Shown piece by piece: positions 17,540-25,620 of a stretch of 64,000 bases of DNA (its first letter is position 1; every line of letters starts with the position of its first letter). The stretch comes from Bacteroidales bacterium. GTDB lineage: Bacteria; Bacteroidota; Bacteroidia; Bacteroidales; Lentimicrobiaceae. Below the pieces are notes generated by a model. That model worked only from the letters and a program-made list of their open reading frames with translations, had not been told where the DNA came from and did no database searches. Both the position numbers and the translations under genes were made by a program. The DNA is taken from contig JADIZB010000022.1 of assembly GCA_016705005.1 (NCBI GenBank), positions 17,142 to 81,141 on the forward strand, read 5' to 3'.

Positions 17540-18368
17540 TGAAATAAAGTCCGGTAAACTGGTCAATCTTTTTCTGATATTAATCCTGTTTGTTATAGCT
17601 TCATCATGCGGAACATCAAGAAAAACCATCAGGGAACCATTGAAGGAGCAGGGGGCTGAATATTTATTCAGTCATCTTAAAATGAATGAATTGCAGTATG
17701 CATATTTTTCAGCCCGTTTCACAGCATCTTATTACAGGGATAAAAATGAGACCTCTTTCAGCGGGCAGATCAGAATTCAGAAAGACAGCTTAATCTGGAT
17801 TTCGATTTCTCCGGTTCTGGGAATTGAGATGGCTCGGTTGTTAATCACCAATGATTCAATCAAGTATATAAACCGGATTGACAACAATTACTTTATCAGT
17901 GATTTCAACTACATCAATTCATTGATCAACAGCACCCTCGATTTTGACATGTTGCAGGCTTTTCTGACCGGTAACGATTTCTCATTTTATGAAAACAGTT
18001 CTTTCAGGGCGGCAATTGATAATCTGGAATATAAACTGGTTACAACCGACAGGCGGAAGCTGAAGAAATATGTACGAAATAACCAGTTTATAAATATTCC
18101 GATACAACACATCTGGCTGAGTCCTGAGACCTTTAAAATTTCACGTGTGATGGTTCGTGAACTCAATCCAGGCGGAAGAAAGCTCGAAGGCAGGTATCTT
18201 TATCTGAATGATGGAAAGCAACTGGTTCCGGAGAAACTTGATTTTGATCTGGAAATGGCTGAGAATAAAAGCCGGATCCTGGTTCAGTACTCAAAAATCA
18301 ATACCACCGATTCACTGGCATTTCCATTCAGGATACCGGAAAAATACAAGAAAGTCGACAAGTTTTAA
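17520..18368 (+). CDS. DUF4292 lipoprotein
   Basis: A 282-residue predicted lipoprotein of the DUF4292 type, function unknown. A hydrophobic segment (about residues 17-30) ends in the lipobox IASSC, so Cys32 should be lipidated. The body has the beta-rich text of that family: AYFSARFTASYYRDKNET, IWISISPVLGIEMARLLIT, and a final DSLAFPFRIPEKY. The overall pattern recalls LolA/LolB-like folds, which is a weak inference. The ATG at 17520 overlaps the end of the TPR gene; ATG 17532 is an equally good start. The next gene follows after 11 bases, so the three are probably one operon serving the cell envelope. Confidence 0.75.
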   Translation: MAKSMNNEIKSGKLVNLFLILILFVIASSCGTSRKTIREPLKEQGAEYLFSHLKMNELQYAYFSARFTASYYRDKNETSFSGQIRIQKDSLIWISISPVLGIEMARLLITNDSIKYINRIDNNYFISDFNYINSLINSTLDFDMLQAFLTGNDFSFYENSSFRAAIDNLEYKLVTTDRRKLKKYVRNNQFINIPIQHIWLSPETFKISRVMVRELNPGGRKLEGRYLYLNDGKQLVPEKLDFDLEMAENKSRILVQYSKINTTDSLAFPFRIPEKYKKVDKF

Positions 18369-18379
18369 TCAGGAATATC

Positions 18380-19642
18380 ATGACAAAATCCGGATATGGC
18401 AAACTGCAGATGAAAAGATGCCTGATCGTGTCGGTTATTGCTTTTTTCATGATACTTGTTGTTCCCCGACTTTATGGTCAGGACAAGAAGTCACAACTTC
18501 AGCAAAAGAAGGCAAAGATTGAGGAAGAGATCAATTATACCAACAAACTGTTAAATGAAACCAAAAAGAACAAACAGGTTTCACTTAATCAACTTGTTTT
18601 ACTCAACAAACAGATCGGCAAACGTCAGGAACTGATTTCGGCCATCAGTGGAGAGATAGGAACTCTTGACAAGATGATTGAAGAGACCAATGATACAATT
18701 ATCCGGTTGACGCAAACCATCAAACAACTGAAGGAAGAATATGCCAGGATGATTTACTTTGCCAGTAAAAACAGGAATGCATATTCCCGGTTGATGTTCA
18801 TTTTTTCGGCCAGAGATTTCAATCAGGCGTATCAAAGGCTCAAATATTTTCAGCAATACAGCAGTTACCGTAAGAACCAGGTAAGGGTCATACAGGAAAA
18901 CCAGGCCCTTCTGAATGAAAAGATTGGTCTTTTACAGAAGCAGAAGTCATATAAACTCTCGCTTAAAAAGTCGGAAGAAACCGAAAAACAAAAGCTGACC
19001 CGGGAAAAGAATGAACAGGACCGTACAATCAAGAATCTTTCACAAAAGGAGAAAGAATTATTGAAAAAGCTACGGGATAGCGAAAAAGCGGCACGTAAAC
19101 TGCAAAAGGCCATTGAAGACCTGATTGCAGCAGAATTACGCAAAGCCACTGAGGCCGCCAAAAAGTCGGGGACAAAACCAAAGCCGGAGAATAAATTTGG
19201 CCTCACGCCCGCAGAATTGCAGCTATCGTCCAGCTTTGCCGGAAATAAAGGCAGGCTTCCATGGCCTACCGAAAGAGGGGTTATCTCTTCCACTTTTGGA
19301 GAACATCCACACCCGGTACTTAAAGGAATAAAGACCAAAAACAACGGTATTGATATTACAACATCCAATGGTGAATCGGCCAGAGCTGTATTTGACGGAG
19401 ATGTTACCTCAACTATGACGCTGCCCAATTATAACAATGTTGTCATCATCAGGCACGGAGAATTCCTGACTGTTTATTCAAATCTTGATCAACTATTTGT
19501 AAAGAAAGGAGATAAGGTTAAGATAAAGCAGAAGATTGGCAATATTCAGGCTGATGATTCCGGAAAAACGAGGCTTCATTTTGAATTGTGGCAGGGAAAG
19601 AACATTCAGAATCCGGAGTCCTGGATTCTGAAATCGAGATAA
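18380..19642 (+). CDS. EnvC-like murein hydrolase activator with degenerate LytM domain
   Basis: A 420-residue exported protein: signal peptide (about 15-35), long coiled coil (about 38-270), and a C-terminal LytM/M23-type domain (about 290-418). The fold landmarks are kept (PTERGVISSTFGEHPHPV, GIDITTSNG, VVIIRHG, LHFELW), but three catalytic histidines are replaced. The first zinc ligand is Asn321 (NNGID), the YxH position is Asn368 (YSNL), and the first His of HLH is Arg398 (RLHFE). Asp325 and His400 remain. EnvC and NlpD have comparable losses and act by switching on amidases, so an activator role in septal wall splitting is inferred. It ends the envelope cluster. Confidence 0.85.
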   Translation: MTKSGYGKLQMKRCLIVSVIAFFMILVVPRLYGQDKKSQLQQKKAKIEEEINYTNKLLNETKKNKQVSLNQLVLLNKQIGKRQELISAISGEIGTLDKMIEETNDTIIRLTQTIKQLKEEYARMIYFASKNRNAYSRLMFIFSARDFNQAYQRLKYFQQYSSYRKNQVRVIQENQALLNEKIGLLQKQKSYKLSLKKSEETEKQKLTREKNEQDRTIKNLSQKEKELLKKLRDSEKAARKLQKAIEDLIAAELRKATEAAKKSGTKPKPENKFGLTPAELQLSSSFAGNKGRLPWPTERGVISSTFGEHPHPVLKGIKTKNNGIDITTSNGESARAVFDGDVTSTMTLPNYNNVVIIRHGEFLTVYSNLDQLFVKKGDKVKIKQKIGNIQADDSGKTRLHFELWQGKNIQNPESWILKSR

Positions 19643-19679
19643 AATTAAAGGGTTTCCTGATTTTAGAATCGGAATTAAG

Positions 19680-19687
19680 TAACTTTG
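19680..19687 (+). promoter_or_regulatory. -7 promoter motif for tatA
   Basis: TAACTTTG fits TAnnTTTG, 22 bases before the tatA ATG. Confidence 0.5.
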
Positions 19688-19708
19688 TACAAATAAATAA
19701 ATAACCAC

Positions 19709-19891
19709 ATGACAACAGGAATAATAATGGGTGTTATAGGACCCTGGCAGGTTGTGATCATCCTGCTCGTTGTATTGCTCCTTTTTGGCGGAAAGAAAAT
19801 TCCCGAACTGATGAAAGGATTGGGTAAAGGAATAAAAGACTTTAAGGATGAGATGAACAATAAGGAAGATGAATCTCCCAGGAAGGAGTAG
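19709..19891 (+). CDS. tatA: Twin-arginine translocase subunit TatA/TatE
   Basis: A 60-residue pore-forming component of the Tat pathway, which exports folded proteins. A single N-terminal membrane helix (about 6-25) is followed by the FGGKKIPELMKGLGKGIKDF amphipathic helix, with the invariant FG and P residues, and a charged acidic tail. Length and layout fit TatA rather than TatB. tatC is not in the window. At least one gene here, the oxidoreductase at 30632-32062, carries a twin-arginine signal and is a plausible client. Confidence 0.92.
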   Translation: MTTGIIMGVIGPWQVVIILLVVLLLFGGKKIPELMKGLGKGIKDFKDEMNNKEDESPRKE

Positions 19892-19976
19892 ATTCTGAAG
19901 TTTTCAAAGAACCGGTGAAATTCATTAATGCTGAAACCGGTGTTTGTATTAAGAATTCTCTCACTTTATGAAGTAA

Positions 19977-20016
19977 AACAGAAAGCCGGCAAACTGTTGT
20001 TTACCGGCTTTCTGTT
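19977..20016. terminator. Bidirectional terminator between tatA and tRNA-Ala
   Basis: A 13-bp perfect stem (left arm 19977-19989, right arm 20004-20016, core GAAAGCCGG/CCGGCTTTC) extends by a further AAAC/GTTT pairing inside the loop. It is followed by TTTGATTTT on the plus strand and a TTTTACTT tract on the minus strand. It lies between convergent tatA and tRNA-Ala and can serve both. Confidence 0.8.
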
Positions 20017-20025
20017 TGATTTTAG

Positions 20026-20099
20026 TGGAGCGTAGGGGAGTCGAACCCCTGACCTTTAGACTGCCAGTCTAACGCTCTAGCCAACTGAGCTAACGCCCC
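20026..20099 (-). tRNA. tRNA-Ala (anticodon GGC)
   Basis: The 74-nt minus-strand sequence folds into a complete cloverleaf. The acceptor GGGGCGT pairs with ACGCTCC with one G-U, and the D-arm is GCTCAGTTGGCTAGAGC. The anticodon stem is TTAGA/TCTAA around loop CTGGCAG, and the T-arm is AGGGG-TTCGACT-CCCCT. The anticodon GGC reads the alanine codons GCC and GCU. The 3' CCA is not encoded and would be added afterwards. Confidence 0.95.
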
Positions 20100-20185
20100 G
20101 GTTATAGCTTTTGTTTGCAAAATCGGGATTGCAAATTTATAACTTTTTCGTTATTTTAAAAGAAATATTTTTCACATTTCTTTCG

Positions 20186-20193
20186 CATCTTTG
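20186..20193 (+). promoter_or_regulatory. -7-like motif for the RNA phosphodiesterase gene
   Basis: CATCTTTG has one mismatch to TAnnTTTG. It sits only 2 bases before the ATG at 20196, so transcription from it would favour one of the later in-frame ATGs (20211, 20217 or 20226). Confidence 0.35.
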
Positions 20194-20210
20194 CAATGAT
20201 AAGAAACAGC

Positions 20211-20777
20211 ATGGACATGGAAAATATGCGTTTGTTCGTTGCTATAAAAATAGACCCGGAAGAGCAGTTCCGGAATACATACGGATTCCTCAGGCAGGCG
20301 CTTGATTTCAACATTATTAAATGGGTTGAACTTGAAAATATCCACTTAACCCTGAAGTTCATCGGCGATACATCACCTGAAGAGGTTCCCCAGATTATTG
20401 AGGCACTTTCCGGAGTCTGTGAAGGAATTGAACCTTTTCGGCTGGAGATCGCGAATACCGGCGTATTCGGAAGCAATTACAATCCCAAGGTTATCTGGTT
20501 TGGAATCACCCCGAACAAGATGTTGCAGAATCTTGCACAAAATGTCTCATCAAAACTTGAGACTGTTGGTATTCTGGGTGACAGGCAAAATTTTGTCCCT
20601 CATCTCACCATCGGTCGTATCAGGGAGATCAAGGACAAAAAATATTTTCAACAGCTAATGGGAAGATTTAATGAAGTGGAGATACAGAGTCAGACCGTAA
20701 CAGGATTCACTTTATATGAAAGTATCCTTAAGCGGGAGGGTCCTCAATATAATGAATTGGGCGCTTATCTTTTCTGA
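20211..20777 (+). CDS. thpR: RNA 2',3'-cyclic phosphodiesterase (LigT/ThpR family)
   Basis: A 2H-phosphoesterase of about 185 residues, expected to open RNA 2',3'-cyclic phosphates. Both catalytic HxTx motifs are present: HLTLKFIGD and HLTIGRIRE, spaced about 85 residues apart as in the family. The family core begins MRLFVAIKI, which corresponds to ATG 20226; in-frame ATGs also occur at 20196, 20211 and 20217. I listed 20211 because a -7-like box ends at 20193. The gene faces away from the tRNA and converges with the DUF6249 gene, from which it is separated by 9 bases. Confidence 0.88.
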   Translation: MDMENMRLFVAIKIDPEEQFRNTYGFLRQALDFNIIKWVELENIHLTLKFIGDTSPEEVPQIIEALSGVCEGIEPFRLEIANTGVFGSNYNPKVIWFGITPNKMLQNLAQNVSSKLETVGILGDRQNFVPHLTIGRIREIKDKKYFQQLMGRFNEVEIQSQTVTGFTLYESILKREGPQYNELGAYLF

Positions 20778-20786
20778 TCATTGTTT

Positions 20787-21146
20787 CTATTCAGGAATTT
20801 CTGTTCCCTTTATTTCTTCCTTTTTCTGCTTCCTGGTCAGCCTGATTTCAAGTATATAATCGAGAATCAGGGCAATTCCACCAAACAGTGAAACCAGCGA
20901 AAAATAAGCAGCTTCACGTTCCATTACTCCGGAACTGACAAGTATGTTGGCAAGGATCAGGCCACAACCGATTCCGGTAAAAAGAAGGCCATATTTCAAA
21001 GAGGAGAAATCGTTTGATTTCTTTTCAAACGACATAGGATCCAGTCCGCGGTCGAGCAGGGCCATTCTTTCCTTTCTGCGGATAAGCAAGTAGACTATTC
21101 CATATATAGTAGCAAAAATGGTGGCGGGAATCAGAAACTCATTCAT
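20787..21146 (-). CDS. DUF6249-type small membrane protein
   Basis: A 119-residue membrane protein resembling the DUF6249 group, function unknown. One helix at the N-terminus (about 4-22) is followed by the charged motif RRKERMALLDRGLDP. Two more helices lie at about 52-70 and 80-98, with a Lys/Glu-rich tail. It is divergent from the ECF sigma factor gene at 21328. Bacteroidota often place such small membrane proteins beside sigma factor genes, which hints at a link, but nothing more can be shown. Confidence 0.65.
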   Translation of the reverse strand: MNEFLIPATIFATIYGIVYLLIRRKERMALLDRGLDPMSFEKKSNDFSSLKYGLLFTGIGCGLILANILVSSGVMEREAAYFSLVSLFGGIALILDYILEIRLTRKQKKEEIKGTEIPE

Positions 21147-21327
21147 GGGTTCGGGTTTTAAGGTTTTAATTTTGTTTGTTGCATTTTTGACGCAGTTCTG
21201 TTTTTCAGGTTACAGATTTTAACAATCTCTCTTTAAAATACAGTAAATTAGCTTTTGGAACGACCCCTGTTTTTGTCACATCCCGGGTTTGTAACCAATA
21301 CGCTCCTGTTACGTCTAAATTGAAACA

Positions 21328-21906
21328 ATGAATCAGCCAGACGACAACCATACCATACAAATGATACTTGAAGGCAATACCGGAGCATATTCGGTTATTG
21401 TTGACAGGTATAAGGATCTGGTGTACTCGGTTGTTCTGAAAATCGTTAAAAACAGGGAAGAGGCTGAAGAAACAGCTCAGGATACTTTTTTGAAAGCCTA
21501 TCACGCACTCCCCGGATTTAAAAGGGAAGCCAAATTCAGTACCTGGTTGTTCAGGATTGCCTATAATACTGCAATTTCAAAGACAAGACGAAAGCAGGTT
21601 ACAACAACAGCGATTGATGATAAACTGATAGAAAACTACAGTACCGACGAAATCAGGGAGAATCTGAGCCAAATGGACATTGAAGATCGGGTAAAGATTC
21701 TTCAGAAAGCCATACATATTTTGGGTAAAGATGATCAGTTACTGATACAATTATTTTACCGAAACCGGCAAAGCGTTGAAGAAATTGCGTCAATAACCGG
21801 CTTATCTGATACCAATGTAAAAGTGAAGCTTCACAGGATAAGAAAAAAACTCTTTTTTGAGATGCAGTCACATCAAAATGCTGGTATCGGACAAATAATC
21901 AATTAA
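21328..21906 (+). CDS. ECF-type RNA polymerase sigma factor
   Basis: A 192-residue sigma-70 family factor with only regions 2 and 4, as in extracytoplasmic-function sigmas. Region 2 (about 20-90) contains DRYKDLVYSVVLKIVKNREE, EETAQDTFLKAYHALPGF and FSTWLFRIAYNTAISKTRR. Region 4 (about 130-180) contains DDQLLIQLFYRNRQSVEEIA and the helix-turn-helix LSDTNVKVKLHRIRKKL. It directs RNA polymerase to a small regulon. The next gene starts 16 bases later and encodes a membrane protein that may act as its anti-sigma factor. Confidence 0.93.
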   Translation: MNQPDDNHTIQMILEGNTGAYSVIVDRYKDLVYSVVLKIVKNREEAEETAQDTFLKAYHALPGFKREAKFSTWLFRIAYNTAISKTRRKQVTTTAIDDKLIENYSTDEIRENLSQMDIEDRVKILQKAIHILGKDDQLLIQLFYRNRQSVEEIASITGLSDTNVKVKLHRIRKKLFFEMQSHQNAGIGQIIN

Positions 21907-21922
21907 TACTAATTTTGCATTG

Positions 21923-22369
21923 ATGAACACTCAACAAAATATTGACCAGTCTGACGATCTGTTTCTGTTTGAACTGATGGAAGAACTACCTGTTGATAAA
22001 GCCCCCGCAGGGTTTACATCCGGAATTATGCAGCAGGTATACTCAGGTGTTGAACCGGTTACAGAATCACCTGAATACAGGAGGCAAATGATCTGGGCAT
22101 ACCTTTCGATCGGTGCTGCAATAATCATTTTCTTCATCATGATGTTTGCCCAATGGCCATTTTTAAAAATAAACCTTCCTACCGATCAGGGTCAGCTTTT
22201 AAATGTATTACATACTCTGCTCGGGGTTTTTGAAGGTTTTGGCCGGTTAATGACGTACCTTAAAGGTTCATCAACCATGCTCATAATCTTTTTTTCACTG
22301 ACCCTCTTACTTATTATCGAGCGTTTTTTCAGACGAGGGATTTCGCAAAAAAGTTCCTTTCTTTTCTGA
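21923..22369 (+). CDS. Two-helix membrane protein, possible anti-sigma partner
   Basis: About 148 residues, not assigned to a known family. The first 55 residues are hydrophilic and would be cytoplasmic (DLFLFELMEELPVDKAPAGF). Membrane helices lie at about 55-77 and 112-132. The position directly after an ECF sigma gene and the cytoplasmic-domain-plus-helix layout suggest a regulator of that sigma factor; this is inference, as no zinc-binding anti-sigma motif (HxxxCxxC) is visible. ATG 21923 is preferred over TTG 21920. The kinase-like gene starts 10 bases after its stop, so three genes form one unit. Confidence 0.6.
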   Translation: MNTQQNIDQSDDLFLFELMEELPVDKAPAGFTSGIMQQVYSGVEPVTESPEYRRQMIWAYLSIGAAIIIFFIMMFAQWPFLKINLPTDQGQLLNVLHTLLGVFEGFGRLMTYLKGSSTMLIIFFSLTLLLIIERFFRRGISQKSSFLF

Positions 22370-22379
22370 CAGAAAATCA

Positions 22380-23258
22380 ATGTTCCCTGCTGAGATCAGG
22401 CAATACCTGGAATACTGGCTAATTGACGAAATATCACCTTTGACGGAAATTGTTTCCTTTATTCCTGAGGGTGGAGGTTCAATCAATCAGGCTTTCCGGC
22501 TGGAGACCAGTTCCGGTGCCTATTTCATCAAATACAATTCAGCAGACAGATATCCTGGAATGTTTGAATGTGAAGCGAAAGGTCTGAATATATTAAGAGA
22601 AACCGGCTGCATCCAGATCCCTGTAATCCTGAAACATGCATTGATTGGTAAATTTGGGTTTCTGATGCTCAGTTATATTCATACTTCACAACCGGAGAAG
22701 AATTTCTGGCAATTGTTTGGTCAACAAATTGCTGCTTTACACCGGAAGTCGTCGCCCTTTTTTGGATTGGAACATGATAATTATATCGGATCACTGAGAC
22801 AGGTTAATACCCCTCATGTTTCCTGGTTTGAATTTCTGATAACCAATAGACTTGAACCCCAGCTGCAACTGGCCATGGATTCCGGAAAGCTCAATTCAAG
22901 GGATGCCCGGCAGTTTAATTGTTTCTATAAGAAGCTTACTGAAATAATACCTGATGAGGCACCCGCCCTGCTACACGGGGATCTGTGGAGTGGCAATTAT
23001 ATGGTGGGCGATGATGGACTTCCGTGTATTTATGATCCTGCGGTTTATTATGGACACCGGGAAACAGATATTGCTATGACCAGGTTGTTCGGAGGATTTC
23101 CAGACTTGTTTTACGATGCTTATCAAGAGGCTTTCCCGATGGAAATAGGGTGGAAATCCCGAATAATATATCATCAGCTTTATCCACTTTTGGTACATGT
23201 TAATCTTTTCGGAAGTAGTTATATTTCACAGGTAAGACAAATAACAGGCAGGTTTTAA
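22380..23258 (+). CDS. Fructosamine kinase family protein
   Basis: A 292-residue protein of the fructosamine-3-kinase/ketosamine kinase family, related to aminoglycoside phosphotransferases. Members phosphorylate sugar-protein adducts so that they fall apart, repairing glycation. Seen here: a nucleotide-binding loop GGGSINQAFRLET (about 31-43), the lysine strand YFIKYN, the catalytic loop LLHGDLWSGNYM (about 196-207, HGDxxxxN), and the metal motif YDPAVYYGHRETDIAM. The C-terminal YHQLYPLLVHVNLFG is also typical of the family. It closes a three-gene unit with the ECF sigma factor. The natural substrate is unknown. Confidence 0.88.
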   Translation: MFPAEIRQYLEYWLIDEISPLTEIVSFIPEGGGSINQAFRLETSSGAYFIKYNSADRYPGMFECEAKGLNILRETGCIQIPVILKHALIGKFGFLMLSYIHTSQPEKNFWQLFGQQIAALHRKSSPFFGLEHDNYIGSLRQVNTPHVSWFEFLITNRLEPQLQLAMDSGKLNSRDARQFNCFYKKLTEIIPDEAPALLHGDLWSGNYMVGDDGLPCIYDPAVYYGHRETDIAMTRLFGGFPDLFYDAYQEAFPMEIGWKSRIIYHQLYPLLVHVNLFGSSYISQVRQITGRF

Positions 23259-23286
23259 TTTTCCTGAAAAAGAATATGGCTTTGGT

Positions 23287-23308
23287 GCCTGTAAAATCAG
23301 AAACAGGC
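23287..23308. terminator. Weak hairpin between convergent genes
   Basis: GCCTGT at 23287-23292 pairs with ACAGGC at 23303-23308 across a 10-nt loop, between the fructosamine kinase gene and lutB. There is no clear U-tract on either strand, so its role as terminator is doubtful. Confidence 0.3.
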
Positions 23309-23350
23309 AATTGCAATTCAAATGAATATTCTTCCTATAACTGGTTTTGA

Positions 23351-24739
23351 CTATTTAACTTTTCCTTCGCGTCGTTCTTCCCAGAGTTGTTTAAAATTCC
23401 TTTCACTGATTGCAGGCAATTGCCTTCGTTGACCCCAGGCTTTAGCGAAGACTCTATTGAGTACCATATTTTTTAATTTACTGCTCCCTGTATCCATCCA
23501 CTTCCGATTCATCATGATCTTTTTCCATGTATACATAGAAACTGCATCAAAAAATGAGTAAGTTCTCATTTTTACACTGTCATTCCTGTTGTATAGCAGT
23601 AATTCGTGAAGGTTGATTTTAACAGGGCAAACTTCGGTGCAGCTCCCGCACAGCGAAGATGCATAGCTCAGGTGTTTGTAATCACTCATACCCTTCAGCC
23701 AGGGTGTAATTACAGAGCCGATTGGGCCCGAATAGGTGGATCCGTAACTGTGCCCTCCGATCGTTTTATAGACCGGGCATGTATTCAGGCAGGCACCACA
23801 CCTGATGCAACTCAATGCCCGGCGTTGGTGTTTTCTTGCAAGAACATCCGTCCGGCCATTGTCGAGCAGAATCACATACATTTCCTGAGGTCCGTCAATT
23901 TCGCCTTCCTGGCGAGGGCCGCTGATGATGCTGTTGTAAGCTGTTAAATTCTGTCCGGTACCATGAGTGGCCAGCAGTGGCCAGAAAAGGTCAAGATTTT
24001 TGAAGGATGGGATTACTTTTTCGATACCGGCAACAACAATATGAACCCTTGGAAAAGTCATACTCAGCAAGCCGTTTCCTTCATTTTCGGTTAGGCAGAC
24101 TGAACCCGTATCAACGACTATAAAGTTAGCTCCTGTAATACCTATATCAGCAAAAAAGAACTTCTCACGGAGCAATTTACGCACAAATGCTGTAATCTGT
24201 TCGGGACTGCTGTTGGCAGGCATGCCGAATTTTTCCTGAAATAGTTTTGCTACGTCTTCCTTTGATTTATGCATCGCTGGAGTAACAATATGATAGGGAG
24301 GTTCACCAGCCTGTTGAACTATAAACTCACCAAGATCCGTTTCGATTGATTCTATACCTATATCTTCCAGATGCTGATTAAGTCCTATTTCCTCCGATAC
24401 CATTGTTTTAGACTTAACAACCCTGGTGGCATTGTGTTTTTCAATGATTGCATCAATCTCACGTAATGCATCAGCCGCATCCTGAGCCCAGATTACCTTT
24501 CCTCCATTTCTTTCGAAATTAGCTTCAAAATCTGCAAGATTTTTTTCAAGTTCGATGATTGCCTTATATTTTAAACCTGCTGCCCGTTGGCGCGCAAGTT
24601 CAAGATTTGCATATTGTTTTTTGCCCCTGACTACAGCTTCATCGTATCGGCTTATATTATAACCGATTTTTTGTCTGTGGCTATAGTCAATCGACTTGTT
24701 TTCGGCATCATGCCTGAATTTATTGTATATTTCAGTCAT
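23351..24739 (-). CDS. lutB: LutB-type iron-sulfur protein (lactate utilisation)
   Basis: A 462-residue protein matching LutB/LldF, the iron-sulfur subunit of the L-lactate oxidising LutABC complex. The N-terminal part carries the LUD-type fold (TKSMVSEEIGLNQHLE, IGITGANFIVVDTGSV). Two ferredoxin-type clusters follow: CIRCGACLNTCPVYKTIGG (about 310-328) and CGSCTEVCPVKINLHELL (about 360-377). The C-terminus is helical and basic. Partner genes lutA and lutC are not seen beside it, so it may work with subunits encoded elsewhere. It follows rpiB by 7 bases on the same strand and is probably co-transcribed with it. Confidence 0.88.
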   Translation of the reverse strand: MTEIYNKFRHDAENKSIDYSHRQKIGYNISRYDEAVVRGKKQYANLELARQRAAGLKYKAIIELEKNLADFEANFERNGGKVIWAQDAADALREIDAIIEKHNATRVVKSKTMVSEEIGLNQHLEDIGIESIETDLGEFIVQQAGEPPYHIVTPAMHKSKEDVAKLFQEKFGMPANSSPEQITAFVRKLLREKFFFADIGITGANFIVVDTGSVCLTENEGNGLLSMTFPRVHIVVAGIEKVIPSFKNLDLFWPLLATHGTGQNLTAYNSIISGPRQEGEIDGPQEMYVILLDNGRTDVLARKHQRRALSCIRCGACLNTCPVYKTIGGHSYGSTYSGPIGSVITPWLKGMSDYKHLSYASSLCGSCTEVCPVKINLHELLLYNRNDSVKMRTYSFFDAVSMYTWKKIMMNRKWMDTGSSKLKNMVLNRVFAKAWGQRRQLPAISERNFKQLWEERREGKVK

Positions 24740-24746
24740 TCACTGA

Positions 24747-25196
24747 TCATAATAGGTGTGATATTTTTTCAGTTCTTACCTGGTGCCTTCCGCCTTCAAA
24801 ACCGGTATTCAGAAATAATTTAACAGCCTTTATGGCATCATCGTAATCTATAAAACGTCCGGGTAATGAAAGTATATTTGCATCGTTATGCCTACGAGTA
24901 AGTTCAGCTTGTTCACTGTTCCAGCACAATGCTCCCCTTACACCCGGGTATTTATTTACGACCATATTAACTCCATTTCCACTTCCGCAAATAGCTATTC
25001 CTCTTGAATAAATACCATCATTCACTGCTTTACCCAATTTATGGGCAAAGTCGGGATAATCAACACTGGAATTTGAATCAGTACCAAAGTCATGTAATAG
25101 ATATCCTTCAGATGTAAGTACTTTCACCAGAAAGCATTTTAATTCAAAACCGGCGTGGTCACTTGCCAATGCCAAAAGTTGAGATTTATCCCACAT
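24747..25196 (-). CDS. rpiB: Ribose 5-phosphate isomerase B
   Basis: Interconverts ribose 5-phosphate and ribulose 5-phosphate in the pentose phosphate pathway. The 149-residue product has the RpiB/LacAB signatures: ASDHAGFELK (about 11-20), SVDYPDFAH (substrate loop), the catalytic cysteine in ICGSGNGVNMVVNKYPGVR (about 70-88), and RRHNDANILSLPGRFI. The ATG at 25194-25196 is supported by a -7 motif on the minus strand 20 bases upstream. It is first in a two-gene unit with lutB. Confidence 0.95.
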   Translation of the reverse strand: MWDKSQLLALASDHAGFELKCFLVKVLTSEGYLLHDFGTDSNSSVDYPDFAHKLGKAVNDGIYSRGIAICGSGNGVNMVVNKYPGVRGALCWNSEQAELTRRHNDANILSLPGRFIDYDDAIKAVKLFLNTGFEGGRHQVRTEKISHLL

Positions 25197-25215
25197 TGTT
25201 AATAAAATTAAGAGA

Positions 25216-25223
25216 CAAAATTA
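25216..25223 (-). promoter_or_regulatory. -7 promoter motif for rpiB-lutB
   Basis: On the minus strand this reads TAATTTTG, a full TAnnTTTG match, 20 bases before the rpiB ATG. Confidence 0.5.
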
Positions 25224-25513
25224 ATCATAAATTACGCTTAATTACGAACGGCTTTTATTATTAGCTACTTAATAAAAACGCAATCTGAAGGTTAAAGATA
25301 CATCGGTTTAGTTTTCAGATTTTTAGAATTTGTTAACATTAGTATGTTAATTCAGGTGTAATTTTGTTTGCAATTTATGATAAAGCCAAGGATATCCTGT
25401 ATGATTTTCGGAATTTGCCTCAGATACCCCGAAAGTCCTTTATTTATCATAATAATTCAACAAATCATTAACCGGTAAAAACTAAAATTATGAATTATTA
25501 ACCTGTTGGATTA

Positions 25514-25540
25514 TTATTATCAACCAGTTGTTGATAATAA
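25514..25540. repeat. Inverted repeat upstream of nadA
   Basis: Perfect 11-bp arms TTATTATCAAC and GTTGATAATAA are separated by CAGTT. No U-tract follows and there is no gene to terminate, so a protein-binding site is more likely than a terminator. Confidence 0.6.
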
Positions 25541-25612
25541 CAGAAAATACTGAAAATCTGACATAGTAATACAAAATTTCTGTTGATAAACCGTTAATAA
25601 ACCTCTGAAAGC

Positions 25613-25620
25613 TAATTTTG
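25613..25620 (+). promoter_or_regulatory. -7 promoter motif for nadA
   Basis: TAATTTTG matches TAnnTTTG. It lies 92 bases before ATG 25713 and about 72 bases after the inverted repeat. Confidence 0.4.

Noticed and set aside
18140..18160. Possible third parS (CACGTG core)
   Set aside because: Only the central TTTCACGTG is shared; the right half does not match the consensus.
18865..19428. Minus-strand open frame of 187 codons
   Set aside because: Antisense to the coiled-coil/LytM gene; its Ser/Phe-rich text is the complement of Lys/Glu coiled-coil codons.
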